Positions 26,301 to 41,300 are shown, counted from the stretch's first letter. The stretch is DNA of 64,000 nt from Echinometra lucunter (GCA_029962745.1 CM057151.1:7726754-7790753), one strand, 5' to 3'. Numbers and translations are program-made. The notes: generated from the sequence alone by a model not told the origin.

Positions 26301-29300
26301 TTCTCAAAATCAGATTACATGCACTACTACATGTTTACATGTGCATTTGTATTGGTTGCACATAATGCCATTTCCTATAGGCACCCCCCCCCCCCCCACC
26401 ACCACCACACAGACATTCATACTGCTTCCTGGATTACTTGTTGGAGAAGATAAAAGAAAATTGAAGACAAACATTTCCTGAACATGAGTGTAATATGGGT
26501 GGTCTACTTTCCTGTAAAGGGGAAATAATTACACCCAAAAGTGCAATGACTAGCCTCAGGCCTTAATGGCTCAATCCCAAAATCTGATTTGCGGTTAAAT
26601 GGGGATTCTTACAACAAATAAAAAGTATGGTTGAGACATGAGAGATCCATTACTTGTGAAGATCATGGGTTTTTCGTGTCATGGACTTATTGTTAGAATT
26701 TGCAGACATGAAGTGTGTGGTAGGGGAGAAAATGTGTGGATGGTAGGGACAGGACCACCTCAGCAGGAATCTGTGATAAAAGAGGACATGCAAATTAAAC
26801 ATACATGTTTAATTTGCATGTCCATCTCTAAACCTTCACTTTTTAAGATTTTTTAATCCCCTCCCCCCCCCACACACACACATACACAACCAGGCAAACA
26901 AAAGCATTTTAACTGAAAAAAAAATAATGACACTGATTATGTGTTTTGCCTAATATGGTATACATCTGACATTTAATGAACCCTTACTATGTAAGCATGT
27001 AGCCTGTAGGTTACTATAGTGATTTGTTGGCGAAAGCTTTTATTCTCCCTCGAAGACAAAAGTGGCAAACCACCACAATGGCTTTGTTCAGTGTACTGTT
27101 GGTTTGCATGGCTGACATGCAGTGAGTATATAGATGAATGACAAGTCCAATGATAGTGGTTTCATCAGGAAGTTTTCACTTCAATGAAGAGTGGAAAAAT
27201 TATTTGCTCTTACTGAATATATTTACTTTTCTGTTGAAAGACAAACATTGAATTAAGTAAACCACTGGGATTACTAGGTTCATACATGTATTTACTAGTG
27301 TAGTGTAGCGTGTCTGACATGTATTAAAACAGTCAAGATAAAGGAAGAATCAGATGTTTGGCTTCTTGATATTTGATATTGATTTAAGATTGAATGGTAG
27401 TGAGTATTCGAGAGAAGCTTGAGTTCTGGGAATATGTGATAGGTGGTTTGTGAGTTCTCTTAGTGTTGTGTCAGTTAACCCATTCGTGACAGAGGTCCCC
27501 ATTTTGTGGTTTAGCCTAATATCTTTTGATGCAAAGCCCTAAAAATCATACCAAATACATGAGCAGAAGAGCAAAAAATTCTACACAAACTGTGCCCATT
27601 TTGGTTGCGTCATTCGTTGTATCTGAAAATTGTTTAAAGGAAAATAAGCATTAAAATGCTTAAATTGGCAATGTGATAGAAAGTTTAAAATCACCTCACC
27701 GTTTTCCCCTGCAAATTGGCAACTTTTTGACTTTTCATCATAATTTCTGTCAATTTATATTCATTTCAGATCCATGACGTTTTAGAAAAAAAATGTAGCA
27801 ATGAAATAAAAATGTTGGTGTTGCCAATTTGAAGAATAAAAGCTGATCAAATTAGGTTTTAAATAATTCCTGTCACGAATGGGTTAAGAAGAATTCATAA
27901 TCATTCCCTGAAAAAAGTTTACCCTTTAAAATGCCTTCATATTTGAAATATTAAAAGAAACAGTTAGGTTCAGAACATTTGTGTGTCGTCCAATATACCC
28001 ATTCTGTGTGCAGTGCATTGGCTTTCCAACAACAAAAATTTGATCTTTTTTATCATTGGGATGATTTCAGATCTTCAGGGTGTAGTATACACTACATGTA
28101 ATTGAATTCTTAATCAACCCACTGCTTTGTATTTGTTTCTTTCACATTGTAATCATGTGACCAGAATTGAAGGTTACTTTATCTTTAATGTTGTGGTTTA
28201 TTCAGGCGTATAACCGTGTAAGATGAATGGATGCTTCTGACGTACATTTATGCTCTATAAATACACTATTTACAACCGTAGCCATGACGTTAAAAATCAC
28301 AAAACTTATTTCGTACTCGGGTCACCACAACCCTGCTTCATGATTCATATATGAAAGGAACTTAATATGAATACTAAATATCAAGTTTCATGTAGTGTGT
28401 AAAGACACTCCTTAACACTGTATGTATTCGATAAAGTATGTAAACATTTCTTGCTATATTTGACTACACCCCTCCTATATCTACCCTGAAATGTCATGAT
28501 TCATATCACTCAAACATTTTTTTATGATCGTCTGATTTTCCAAGTATTTCTAAGTTCACAAGCTGCATTATTAGAATATGCAAAAAAGGAGAGTTATTTT
28601 ATTGTGTATTTTTTAATTTGCTTTCCATTTTGTATTTATATATATTTGTAAACATGCAATAATCTGTGGTTTGACTTGTTTTGTTTGTATGGTTTTGTAC
28701 TTGTCTAGTCAAGTTTTTTTTTTTTAGTTTAGTCTTTTTTTTAGTTTAGTCTTTTTTTTAAAGCTGCTGCAATTTTTTTCTTGTCCTTGTGCTGTAATGT
28801 TAGTGTCATTTAAGATCATGCTCATTGTCACATGCAGGACATTCCTAACTCTGGATCCAGAACCTCAGGTTTCCTGTCTGAAAAAGATTTTAGATTTCAT
28901 CCTGATTGCATCCTAATTCCTCCAGCTGTGAATGATTCCCAAAGTACCCTTTTTGGAAAGGAAAACCGCTGGGCAGATGCGTGTCACATTGTTGAGTCAC
29001 CCAGACATTGTAGCACTAATCATTTTCTTTAATTTCCTCATTTGTTATTTGGGAGATATGATGTGCACCCTGTAGGTGGGGATTTTCACCTCAACTTGTC
29101 ATTTGTCAAATTAGGCTTTATGATGAAGGATAAGTGAAGGTTATTACCTATAAAAGGTTATCATTGTTGTTTGTTTTTTTTTCAAGTAAGAAACAGGGGT
29201 AGATATTAATTTGATTTGCATGGTAAGTGTGTGAAACTAAAATATGGAGCTGTATTGACTAGAAGATTTTTGCTTTTATCCTAAGAAAAAAATCACATTT

Positions 29301-32300
29301 TCCCCCCATGATAAATTTCTTTAGATTTCAGTTACGAGTAGGACAAAACATAGAGAGTGTATCAAATAGAATAAAAGGATGTCGCATTGCGTATTTGACA
29401 GTTGTATTGTGTATGCCTAAACATAGGGATATCACAACCACAGTGTATAAATTTATCATTAACGTCATTATGGCATACATGTATATGCAATTGATACGTG
29501 TACATAAAATCTATATTCATTTCTCCCAGGATACAAATGGTAGTTGTTAGTCATAGTCATAAATATTATAGAAGAGGAAGTATGTTGTTTTAATGATTTA
29601 TGATGTTTTGATTATCTTTATGCAAAAACAGGGAAATAAAAATGTTCAAACAGAAACAAAACAAAAAAAAAACCTTAGGTAGGATTATTCTTATGACAAC
29701 AACTGGGATATAGATATAAATGATTGACTCTATGGGAAATTGCTGTAGGATGTTTTAGACCTTATATGAATGGTTTTCATTTACTAATGTTAAATGTAGT
29801 AGCCCAAATTTACAATTGGCACCCAATCTGCATAAAAGTTTTATGTCAGATGGCTTTCAGTCACAGAAAAACACTCGTAAAGTTTTAGATCCCAGTACGT
29901 TCCCGTGTTGGATTGAGAAGGAAATATTCAACACAAATTTTCTTTTTTTCTTATTTTCTTTGTTTGTAAAGCATCTTCTTGACACTTTAATAGGAATATC
30001 ATTCATTTTCACTTATTCTTTGGAATATTGTTGTAAATTTGATAACATGATAGTTTTGCATAAATATCTGTCATTTAAAACTGAAATTATCTTATTTCTC
30101 TTCAAATTCTGAAATAATGTTGTACACATGTGGGCTACTATCTTTAATGAACTGCAGGTGTTCCAACTGTTTTGTGGCTAATTTTATGTGTAGTTTAACA
30201 ATTCAATAAATGCATTTGATTTTATCATTTTCTATGTTTGTGTGGACTCTCAAAAAGACTCAGGTAAATATGAGCAATGCATCTTATGCATGGTAAAACT
30301 AATACTGATACAAGTCATGTTTAAACCTCTATACAAGATGAAAAAATGGATTCTGGAATTTCCTCTTCATAATACATGTACATGTATACCATTATGTGTA
30401 CTAGTCAATCAAAGGTCAGTTTTAGTTTCATTTCTTTCTTTGAAATGCATATTTTTATATCAGTTGCTAAGTTAAAAAGAATTTGTTCTTGCATTACAAT
30501 GTCAAGAAGTTTGTAGAGGAACGTGACTTGTTCTTCTTCCAGTTTTCAATGTTGAGCAATGACAAGTAATTAAAAACCAATCAGTTATGGTTGGCATGAT
30601 AGAATTCATTCCTTCATCTACAGATTTGCTGTGATTATAAAGAGCTACCCATTGTCTGATTGAATCGAAACTAATATGTCTGCTATGAGATAAGACTAAC
30701 CCTCTCATCTGCATCTATTCTTTTCTCACTTTTTATTATTTCAAAAGCTTATCAAGGAATATTTGATTCTAAGGTATATTCATATGCATGCTGTAATTCA
30801 TTTTGTAATATTTGCTCTATATGATTTACTTCCCCATTTTTTTATAGGTTGAAATTCCCTTCTGTGTCATCAGTACAATTTTCTTTTTGATGATTTTCTT
30901 CTTTTTTGGGGGAGGGGGGGGGGGGGGGTCGTCCTCGATGGTTGAGTTTTAAGTCTTTCAATTTGAGTTTGAAATTAGATTGGATGTAAAATGTCTTCAG
31001 TGTGAATAAACTTCACTGTGCATGTTCCTGTCTCGTTTTTAGAATAAAAGCTATACCCATGTAGTCCAAATGTAGAGTACAACATATTGTTTTTAATATT
31101 AGGTAATCACTTTATATCAGAATGTTCATTCTGTTCCATTGGCAGTGTATGCTTGAGAAGGTTTGGAAGACCACATTTTCAGTATTTAGAAACTGTTATC
31201 AATGTGTTTTTATTCTGTGCATTGTGATATTCAAATCCTTAACCTTCTACAGCATTATTTCTTTCTGAAACCTCTCATTATCACCTATTATGTAAAATGT
31301 GAAGTTTTCTGTCTCATTCGTGACAGAGGTCCACATTTTGTGGTTTGGCCTAATCTCTTTTGATGCAAAAGCCCTAAAAATCATACCAAATACATGAGCA
31401 GAAAGAGCAAAAAATTCTACACAAACTGTGCCCATTTTGGTTGCATCAATATTCATTGTTTGATGCTGAAAATTTTTAAAAGGAAAATAAGCATTAAAAT
31501 CCTTAAATTGGCAATGTGATTGAAAGTTTAAAATCACCGTTTTCCCCTGCAAATTGGCAACTTTTTGACTTATAATTTCTATCAATTTATATTCATTTCT
31601 GATACATTACATTTTACAAATAAAATGTAGCAATAAAATAAAAATGTTGGTGTTGCCAATTTGAAGAATAAAAGCTGATCAAATTAGGTTCTAAATAATT
31701 CCTGTCACGAATGGGTTAAACTTTTAACAAAAGGCATGTAAATGAGAGATTGTTCTGTTAACACCCTTTTCTTTCTTTGATTCTTTCTTCCTCTTTTTTT
31801 TTTTTCTTTTCATTTTTCTTCTTTCTTCTTTATTGTTTTTTTTTTTTTTTGTATTTTTGTTACAGCAAGTACATCTAGCTTTATTTGATGTGTTTATTCT
31901 ATGTGTTTATAAGTTCTTGCTTCTGCCGAATTACTGTTCTCTATTCCCACTTGTACTACATGTAATGATGAGAATTTGATTTTCAAAGAAATCCATATAT
32001 CCAGGTCAGGCCTGGATGGGGTGGACCATACATGTACTTGTCTGTTTTCAAGGATAGACTAAGCTTAAGAAAGTGCTATTTTAAGAGACAATCATGTTAC
32101 AATTGTCATGGGATTTGAATCACTGTAATACTACATGCCTTCCTGCAGATTATAGAATGAATTTGGTTTATCTACAATGAGAAAAAAAACTCTTTAACTG
32201 TTTGGAATAATTTCGGGCAGTAGTCTTATGTTGTCATCTATTTCTTTTAGTTTGAATTCATGCAATAAATGATCCAGTACAAAATTCATTTCTTTTCATT

Positions 32301-35300
32301 CTTTATCGATTTTCAAAGAGTTGGGTTTCCTCATGTTGTCAGAGTTGGGTTTTCCTCACCATGATCTTTTTAAATATGACTCTTTCCTAGTTTATCAGAC
32401 ACTGATGCTGTAAACAACCAATTTTCTTTTGAATTTATTTGCACTCTTCCATTCTTTTTCTTTCTTTTTTTCTTTTTTGAGATCCAGTGCATTTTCAACC
32501 ACTATATTGAATGTAGTACATAATTGTGTGAAAATTTAGGTTTAAGAATCACACTTTTGTAATTTGTATTTAGTTAGATTATTTTTACCATACATGTATT
32601 TATGGAATATGAAAATATACATTTTCTTGTGTAGCTTCAAATGCATGCAGTAATTCACTACGAGTGTCTTCAGCTTGCATCATATTCATTCAAAAATTCT
32701 CTCATACGGTGTATAATATGTGTAATATTGTTATAGCATGTGTTCTTTTGTTCATCTTTGCATGTTGTTTGTTTGTTTGTTTGTTGTTTGTATTATTTTT
32801 TATCACCATTTCATGATCTTCAAAGAAGAAAAAACCCTCATTGTCTATTCAAACAGTATCAAGGAGTTCGGAGTATTTGAGTCATCATAAATGTAAAATT
32901 ACAGGTTGTTAAATCTTCCCGCAGGTGATGTTCGTTATTCCAAAGATGAAATAAGGTTCGTTATTCCGAAGGTTCGCTAATCCGAAAATGAAATAAGGTT
33001 CGTTATTCCAAAGGTTTGATAGTCTATGAAATAAGGTTCATTAGTCCAAAATAACTAACGAACTAACGAACCTTATTTCATTTTCGGACTAACGAACCTT
33101 CAGAATTATGAAGCTTATTTCGAAAGAAGGTTCGTTAGTCCAAAAATAACTAACAAACTTATGAACCTTATTTCATTTTTGGATTAACGAACCTTCAGAA
33201 TAAACAAACCTTCGGAATGATGAGCCTTCAGAATAATGAACTCTAACCCTTCTTGCTAGTGCAATATGATTTAGTGATTTTCTTAATAAAACAAAATACA
33301 AAAAAAAAAAAAAAACGATCGGGATGATTACTGTGAATACTTATAGCTAATAGTTTATTTTTAGGATTAATGCTCTTGTTTTTATTTTCTTTCTTTTTTT
33401 GGTTAGATAAAATATTTTTTCTTTCAAACCAAACAATCATATTACAAGGACAAATTTTCATCTTGCCTCTGTAGGGCAGTAGAATCATTTTGAAGATCTG
33501 TTCCTGAGTTAATTTACTAAATTAAAAGTGTTTATACTTGATACATGAAGTGACTTTGAAGGATCCCATAATTTATGCAATTAACTAATTAAAAACCACT
33601 CAAAATTGCACATTTACACCAGATATTTAACCTCTTCTGTTCCTTTACACTAATTATGCTACTACTAATGATTTTTTTTAATTATTTCACCGTATATTTC
33701 TGTAAATTTGTATCACCTACCATATGAAACAGGAGAAATGGGAGAGTTATAGGTCTGCCACGCAGGTATGTAAAAGCTAGATCTGTGGCATTATGTGATT
33801 TGTATACCCCCCTTTGGCTGCAGTGTTTAATATTAACCCTGATGGTACCACTATTCAGTGCATAGTACCATTGTAACCCCCTGTCTGATATATATATTTA
33901 GCTCTAGTTTAATCCAAGAAAATGACGTCTCTTGCTTCTCACCCAGGTACGTGCATTTGGTAGTGAGTCATGTGATTTGGAAAAGAATGAGGAACTAAAA
34001 GTTATAGGAAGCTAACTGTTACATTAAACTATTAAGCATACATGGTGACATCATGGTTGTCGGAAATACTGATCTTGTTCTTGGTAAATTCAATGAGGAA
34101 TTTGCACAGAGACAATGCCTTGCGGACATTGTGTGGGATAGATATTATTATGATAATAGGTCATCATGTACTGAGGTATTCTAAACAATAAATCATTAAA
34201 CTTTATGCATTGTCTAATACTTTTATGGAATACAGTATGTATGAATTGAAGTTAGTTTTGTTTTTTTGTTTTTTTGTTTTTTTTACTTATATGTGCAGTG
34301 CATAGAAAGGGTGCTTGATTTTTTGGTTGTTTATTTTGAATACATTCAAACCATTCACTTATGGGGGGGGGTATGTTTTTCTGTATGAGTTATCACCAGG
34401 GTAAGCTTTCAACTCAGTGCTAGCAACAACTCTGGCTAGCATTAAATTTTCTGTTGCATTTAAAAAATACAGTACATATTAGCCCTGCTGTCTGCATTGT
34501 TCCTTGAACCCCCCCCCCCCCAAAAGAAAAAAACCTCACCTGTGCCGATAGAGATGACTTTTGTTGGAAACTAGAACATTTTCTAGACTGTAGTTAAATA
34601 TTGAATGTTGAATTTTAGTACCCCTCCCCCCCTCCCTTCTGCCTGCAAAATAGTATTGAGTAATCTTTGATATTATTTTATGGTCTGTAAAACATTACCC
34701 TAGTGAGAAATCAAAGCATATAAACCCAGCAACCTATACCCTCCCTGTGTATCCAGCCTGCATTCAATGGAAGAGGAAGTTGTTGTGATTCATGGAAAAT
34801 GTCTTGCTTCTGGTTTTCTTATCTCCTCTGATAGTCCCTAATATAAATATATCATGACAGAATTTCTTGTGGGAGTAAATCATTGCTTTTAAAAAAAAAA
34901 TTCCTCTTCCTCTTATTTATTGTTTTTATTTTTAGTGATTTTATTAGCCATTCCCTCTCAAAGGAATTTACAACCCTTTCCATTATTATTATGAGTTGAT
35001 TGTTTGTATCATCACCACCAATCATCATCATATGCAGTGCTGTTACTGTCATCATTTTCATGTTTGCTTGTAATACTCATATCATATTTGTAACCAAGAA
35101 AAATATTCAGTGGCATCTAATGTTAACATTATTTGTGATGTGACTGTCCATACGTAACATCTCTCCTTTGTCTTATTATGCCATTCATGGTACTGGGCAA
35201 GTCTAAACTATTTTGTGACATATGTTAACAATCACATCGAAAAAATGTTACTTTATCGTATGACTGTATCTAGCTAAATAGCACTACTGAAGATTGAATT

Positions 35301-38300
35301 AGACAAAATAACAAATAAATTGATAGATTTGGGTCAGTTTACATTCAGAAATCCATAGTGCACTAAAATATTACTTGTTAACATATGGAATATACCTTAG
35401 ACTTGCTCTATTACATAATTTAGGCTTTTCAGATGTACCATCCTATACTATCACATTATGTTGCTGTTATCATTATCCTGCATATAGCATATTACAGCAT
35501 TCATGTAGTCTGCATGTGCAGACATTTTATATTTTCAAAATTCTACACTAACTACATGTACACTAGCCAGCCAACTTCTGATAGTCATGGGCTTTGATAT
35601 CTTGTAAGGAAAGGCTACTTCACTTAAAAACTGGGCCTGCGAAATGGTATTCAGATAACTTGTGACATTTGCATTTCATTGCATTTTATATCTGTCTGCA
35701 TTTTCATTCTCATCCATTTTCATTTCTTGCTAATCACTGATCACATGTTTTACAAATGTTACATTCTAATTTGATTCTCATCATATCTAAAGGTGTTGGT
35801 GTCCAGTGATATTGGTCAGTATGATGAGAATAAATTTCCTGATTTGAATATGAAAATCCCAATGGGGAAGTTTTTGTGAACCTGATTTTGAGACAGGAAA
35901 TTTGAAAAAAAAGTAAATTTATATTCTTCAAAGTAATGATTCATGATTATTTTCATTTTCATGAAAGTAAACATAAAATGTTGATTTAAGTACCAGTACA
36001 CCTTCTTTGCAAACACCACTTTAAACTAATTTTCAATACAAGGAAACTCTTTTCTTATGGTCAGAAAACTATTTATGAGACATCACTTCAATACTCTGAT
36101 TATGGAATATGTTGTAACAAGTTTTCAGTGGTAAATTTTTATGCTATGAAAATTTGTTATAATAATTGCCAATGTATAGCCTATAATTGGATGAAACTAA
36201 CAGCCTAACCCATCCCCTTTTCTCCCATCGCATGATATCATACTTCCTAACTTTTTATTCATGTGTTCTTGTGCATAAGGAAAGAGTGCATCATACACAT
36301 GTTAAGTTGTCTAGTAGCCTTTTTACACTGGCAAAATTTTGCTTAGTCCTGTACTGTCAGTGGGGCTAAAACAGCATTTAGCCCCACGGATAGTACGGGA
36401 CTAAGCTTAGCCAGCTTTCTGTGCACATTACACTTTACCAAAGTGGGCTAAATCACCGATAGTACTGGACTATATTAACCCTGGAAAAAGCAGGGTTAGC
36501 CCACTTTTGGTGGGGCTAAATGTAGAAAAAGGTGGGGTTAAACGCTCAAGTGAGAACAGAAATCGAGATAGTCCAGGGTTAAGAATAGTAGGAATAATGA
36601 TGATTAAAAATCTTCAGAAGAGAATGAAATTTTCCATAAGTGCCAATTTATGGCAGTACTGGTATCATTGTACATTATGAACTGCAAGATACAAAGTACT
36701 TAATTAGCACATAATATTTTACTTCCTCTGTTCATCTGCATGTATGATGCTATGAACAGTAACATTCATGTACTTTGTGCAATATTGTGCATGCTTTAAA
36801 AAACACACACACATACATATATTTACATATTTTTCGTTTCATATGTATGTATGATGAAAAGTACTTAACCACATATTAAAAGTCTAGTACTATGTATTGT
36901 TTTGTTATTAGTGCACATAAGCAGTTTATCATTTTCCTAACAAAATTGCTGATAGACAGTAAAAGACAATAATAGGTGGTATCATTTTCATTTATGATTT
37001 TGATTTCCATCAGGATTTATTTTTACTCAAGTTGCATATTATTGAATTTTTCAAATCAACAAGATATTTCTGAAGCTAATGAAATATTTGTTTTTGAAAT
37101 AAATCTTGATTAGCAGATTTTTCTACTAAAGATGAAATAGAAGTGAAACTGATTTGATTTCCTCTTTTTATTTTTCAGTCCGACTGGGTCGCCATGAACT
37201 ATGTGCCATTTGCTGAGAAGGCCTTACAGTTGACATCCGACCTTTACAGGTCAACAGCCGAGCATCCGTCTGTCATGAAGCAGCACGTCCTGCAGAATAT
37301 ACTTAGGGTAAGTCCTCTTCAGGCCTCCAGAGGTCTGCCATTTTGTTATTACCCTCTGTGAAGGTAGAATAAGCCCTTCTGGGCAAGGTTTGATTTGTAA
37401 AATGCCTTTTATAGATGCTGCATGTATGATCATTTTTTTTTTTGCCCACATAATGCTCTTGCAGCATGTACTACTGCATGTGTTGCCAGCTAGACCACAG
37501 AGACAATTGCTTTGGGTCGCCAAATTCAACATATGTTTCCGAGACTTGTTATTGTACAATTATGATGATAATTAGCTTGAATGGTATTTTTGTTTACACC
37601 TAAACAATAAAAATGGGATTTTAAGGTTACCCCCACAGGATTGTTGGTTTTCTTTGGCACCTGGGCAACTGCTGCATTCTAGTTCTAATGCATAAAATCC
37701 CCCCCCCCCCCAAAAAAAAAATCCCAATTAGGGAATGAATTAGGTTGAATTGTGTTACGTTAGAACAATCAAATTCATCCTTGGATGAAAGTTTTGTGAG
37801 GATTTTGATATTGCATAGGTGTATGCACAATTTGTAGGTTCCAGTTTGGCAGATCCAGATGTATTGATGCCGGCAGCTGTTGAGTTTGGCAGGTGGTTGA
37901 GTGCTGATTGGTTTGAATAGAGAGAGAGGGAGAGATGGAGGGAGAGAAGGAGAGGGAGGAAGGAAGGAAGGAAGGAGGAGGAAGGGAGGGAGGACAGTAA
38001 GAGAGGGGAGAGGGAAAGAGTGATAAAGAAGAGAAAGAGATACAGAAAAATAGAATATAAGAAGAGGGAGAAAAGAATTATGAAGAGAAATGAGAAGGAG
38101 ACAAACAAAAGGAAGTTGATAATAGAGAAGAAAGAAAAGCTCAAGGAAGACAAATACATGTAGAAGGAAAGACAGAATGGGTTGGAGAGGGGTGACAGGA
38201 ATGAGCAGTGAAAGAGTAAGAGCATAATGGAGGAGAGGAAAGAAGAAAAGATAGAGGGAAGTAAGAGAGGTAAAGAGAGAGGGGGTTAAACAGAGAGGGA

Positions 38301-41300
38301 GGGGGTATATGGAGAGGGAGAGAAAAATTAGGATTTAAATTAGAAAATGAATACAATTGGAATTAGAGAATATGGTGACAGCTAGAAGAAAACAAAGTTG
38401 TATTTCTTCATGCATAGACATAAGAAATTGCAGTTCATGGAGAACAAGTGAGGCTTAGCTCACGTGGATGGGAAGTGTCTAGCACATGAAGGTAATGTGA
38501 GCTGACATGTTTTGAACTTGTGTTAGAAGCTTTGGAGGTCAGTCAGAGTTTGGCTGTCAAGTCTGTGAATTGTCTGACACAAGCAAGGGAAACGCCCTAG
38601 CCAACCCCTAGATCATTAGGGGCCAAAACAAGATGGTCTAGTTTACTCTAGGAAAACCAGTATGGATATTTGTAAAAGTAGAACATATGACATCAGGCTT
38701 GATTATTAAACCAAATGTTGGTGTAATTCATATTTTATGTACAGGAAAAAAATAACTAATTATGTATTATGCAATGTGTTCAGTTTTGTTTAATTTGCAA
38801 GTCTTTTGGATAATGTGATTTCCCATTCCTGATCTGTTTATTTACGATGGCTTTTCATTTCAAATGTTTGTTTCATTTCCTATCGAGGTTTTAAGCATTC
38901 GCAGTAAGATTTTTCACAAGTAAATGTGGTCATTATTATAGCTGCTGATTTTATGAATAGAAGCTGAAGGAAGATGATAATTTCATTATGGCAGACTTGG
39001 CAGTTACTGTATGGTAATTCTGTGCATGATTAAATTGTATATTTCCAAGCTGTGATGAGGAATGTAATGCATGAGTAAATAACTGAGATATCCCCCCCCC
39101 CCCCGCCTCTTTTTTTTTCTATTCCAAAGGTTTTTCAGCTACCCTTGGGTCTGAAATATGCATGTCCTGCTCCCTCCACATGGAAGCTAGCAGTACAGTG
39201 CCTACTTGATATCCTACATGTGGGACTACCAGTAGCTAGGAAGCCTGAGTTCAGCTCAGTGTTTGAAGATATGTGGATGGACTTGGCTGCATCGTTGGAA
39301 TTATTTCTCTTCTCAGAACAGTGAGTAGGAATATAGTCGGCTGGAAACTGGATGATAGTTAGGAGGATGGTGATCATGATTTGAATGGTTAGAGTGATAG
39401 TGATGACGATGATGATGATAATGATGGAGATGGTGATGATTGTGGCAATGGTGATGGTGATGATGATATGGATGATGAGTGTGGCGATGGCAGTGATGAT
39501 GATTATGTGAATTATGATAGTAATGAGAGTGATACTTTTGAAGGGTGTGATGATGATGGTGATAAGTGATGTTAATAATGAGCATGGTGATAGAGGTGAT
39601 GTTGTTGAAGAGGAAAGTATTAACTGATTTTCAGTAACATTAATAATTCTTCTCTTAATATCCCAGCCCCACACCATCTACCCTCTCTGTGGAGGAGCAG
39701 CAGAAAGATGAAGGCATGGATGTCAAAGTGGTGCTCCTCATACGGGAGGAGATCCTACCATTCTCATCCAGTGTCCCAGAACAATTCACCGCTCGCATTA
39801 TGACCCTTCTCAATAGGGGATCAATCCATTCAGCCAGCACTGCAAGCTTCTTAGGTGAGAAAGCCAAATCTCCACACAGAATCTGTCCATAGATTAATTT
39901 GGGCAGATGACAGCCTAAAGAAAAAAAGAGATCTTTGTGTGATCAGTTACAGAACAATGAATACTTTAAAACACATTTCATTTTTTCTTCAAAATTAAAG
40001 ACTCATTCTATTCATGTCTTGTTGTTGTAAAATGTATAATGAAATTCTGAACTATTTTCAGTTCATTTAAAAATTCATACTTTTAATGCAAACATTGACT
40101 TAAACCTTAGCATTTTACAAAATATCTTAGTTTGTAAGTGGATGGTAAGTGGATTTAAGGGAAAAGGTTCAATGTTTTTGTATTTCTTCTGCTGTAATGT
40201 GTATTAATTTGTTTAAATATTTCATTGATGGTATGTTCTCTACAGATGTGGATAATAGACAGCTAAGAGAGGAGTTTGCAAAGGCCTGCTTTGAGACCCT
40301 CCTCCAGTTCTCCTTCATCTCCCAGACAAAACCTCTCCAAGATGCAACAGATGAGGGAGCCCTAACCAAGATGGCGCTGGCCTCCTTGCTTCAGCGATGT
40401 CAGGAAGTCCTCAAGAAATATGTAGAAGATGAAAGACTGAGTGGAAAATGTCCTCTTCCAAGGTAAGATCACATTTTGTTTGCTTGTTAGTGTTTTTGTT
40501 GTTGTTGCTGGGGGGGGGGGGGGGGTTAATAGTTTGTTTATTGTTGTCTTAATGTTGGGGGAATAGCATGAACTGGGGAAGCATTTCATGAAGTGTTTTG
40601 TCAGTGATTTTTACTGGCAAATTTGCTCTCAGCCAATCAGATGCAAGGATTTCAGTGGCTTATAACAGTTGTCAGTGAAAATCACTGACAAAGTGCTTCA
40701 TGAAACGCTCCCCTGGAATGTCAGTCAATTCATATCATAAACCTGGGGACTTGTAGTTGTGTTTTCCTGTAACATGCATTAACCTGTTAAGCATGATTTT
40801 GATTTCAGTATAAGATGCATTTTTCATCATGTTCAACTGGTTAATGGATGAGATATTGCTACCCTTACTGCATGTTTATGATTTACCAATTTCCTATTCC
40901 CTCAGGTCCAGAATGACGGAAATGTCCTTTGTCCTACAAGCAATCACAACACTAATGCAATCACTCAAGAGAGCTTCACCAGAAAATGGTAAGTCAATTG
41001 TGCATCCAATAGCAATCAGTTCCTGCTTTCAAACAATAGAGTTGACTTTGATCTGCCTCAACAGGCTTTCTGGCATGTTAATTGCACAAGGCCTGTAATG
41101 TATATTATACTCTTGAAATAGGGTTCATTGAATTAGTTTTTGAGGTGTGTGAATAGCATTTGAAATTCATTCAATCAAATTTGCACTCTGTAGTTTAGAA
41201 GTTTGTGTACATTAATATAGGTGAGCTGCCAGAGTTCAAAATTTTGAACTTTAATCCCCCCACTTGGATTAAAGCTACAACATACCTCTTTTTAAGGAAA

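Larger units (their letters stand above)
26140..36220 (+). repeat. 10.1-kb duplicated block, copy 2 (starts exactly at the N gap)
   Basis: Collinear with 15529-25639. The shared sequence ends at CCATCCCCTTT, after which unique sequence (TCTCCCATCGCATG) continues toward exon 16. It contains the second versions of every element listed for copy 1. Confidence 0.95.
14528..37178 (+). other. MON2 intron 15 as assembled (22.7 kb, inflated by a duplicated contig overlap)
   Basis: No coding sequence was found on either strand. The intron holds a TIR element (15288-15536), two near-identical 10.1-kb copies around a 500-N gap, several MITE-like elements in each copy, and a foldback element at 36312-36597. 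With one copy removed the intron would be about 12 kb. Confidence 0.8.

Noticed and set aside
26184..26453. Short frames present twice (near 15.6-15.9 kb and 26.2-26.5 kb)
   Set aside because: Apparent conservation is due to the duplicated 10-kb block; they contain poly-Pro from poly-C runs and differ by frameshifts between copies.
37755..38356. Long - strand frames rich in Leu, Ser and Phe
   Set aside because: Antisense of the GA-rich simple repeat in MON2 intron 16; no conserved motif.
39135..39677. 180-codon - strand frame with Ile/Thr and His-rich alternative frames
   Set aside because: Lies over a degenerate GAT repeat and antisense to MON2 exon 17; compositional artefact.
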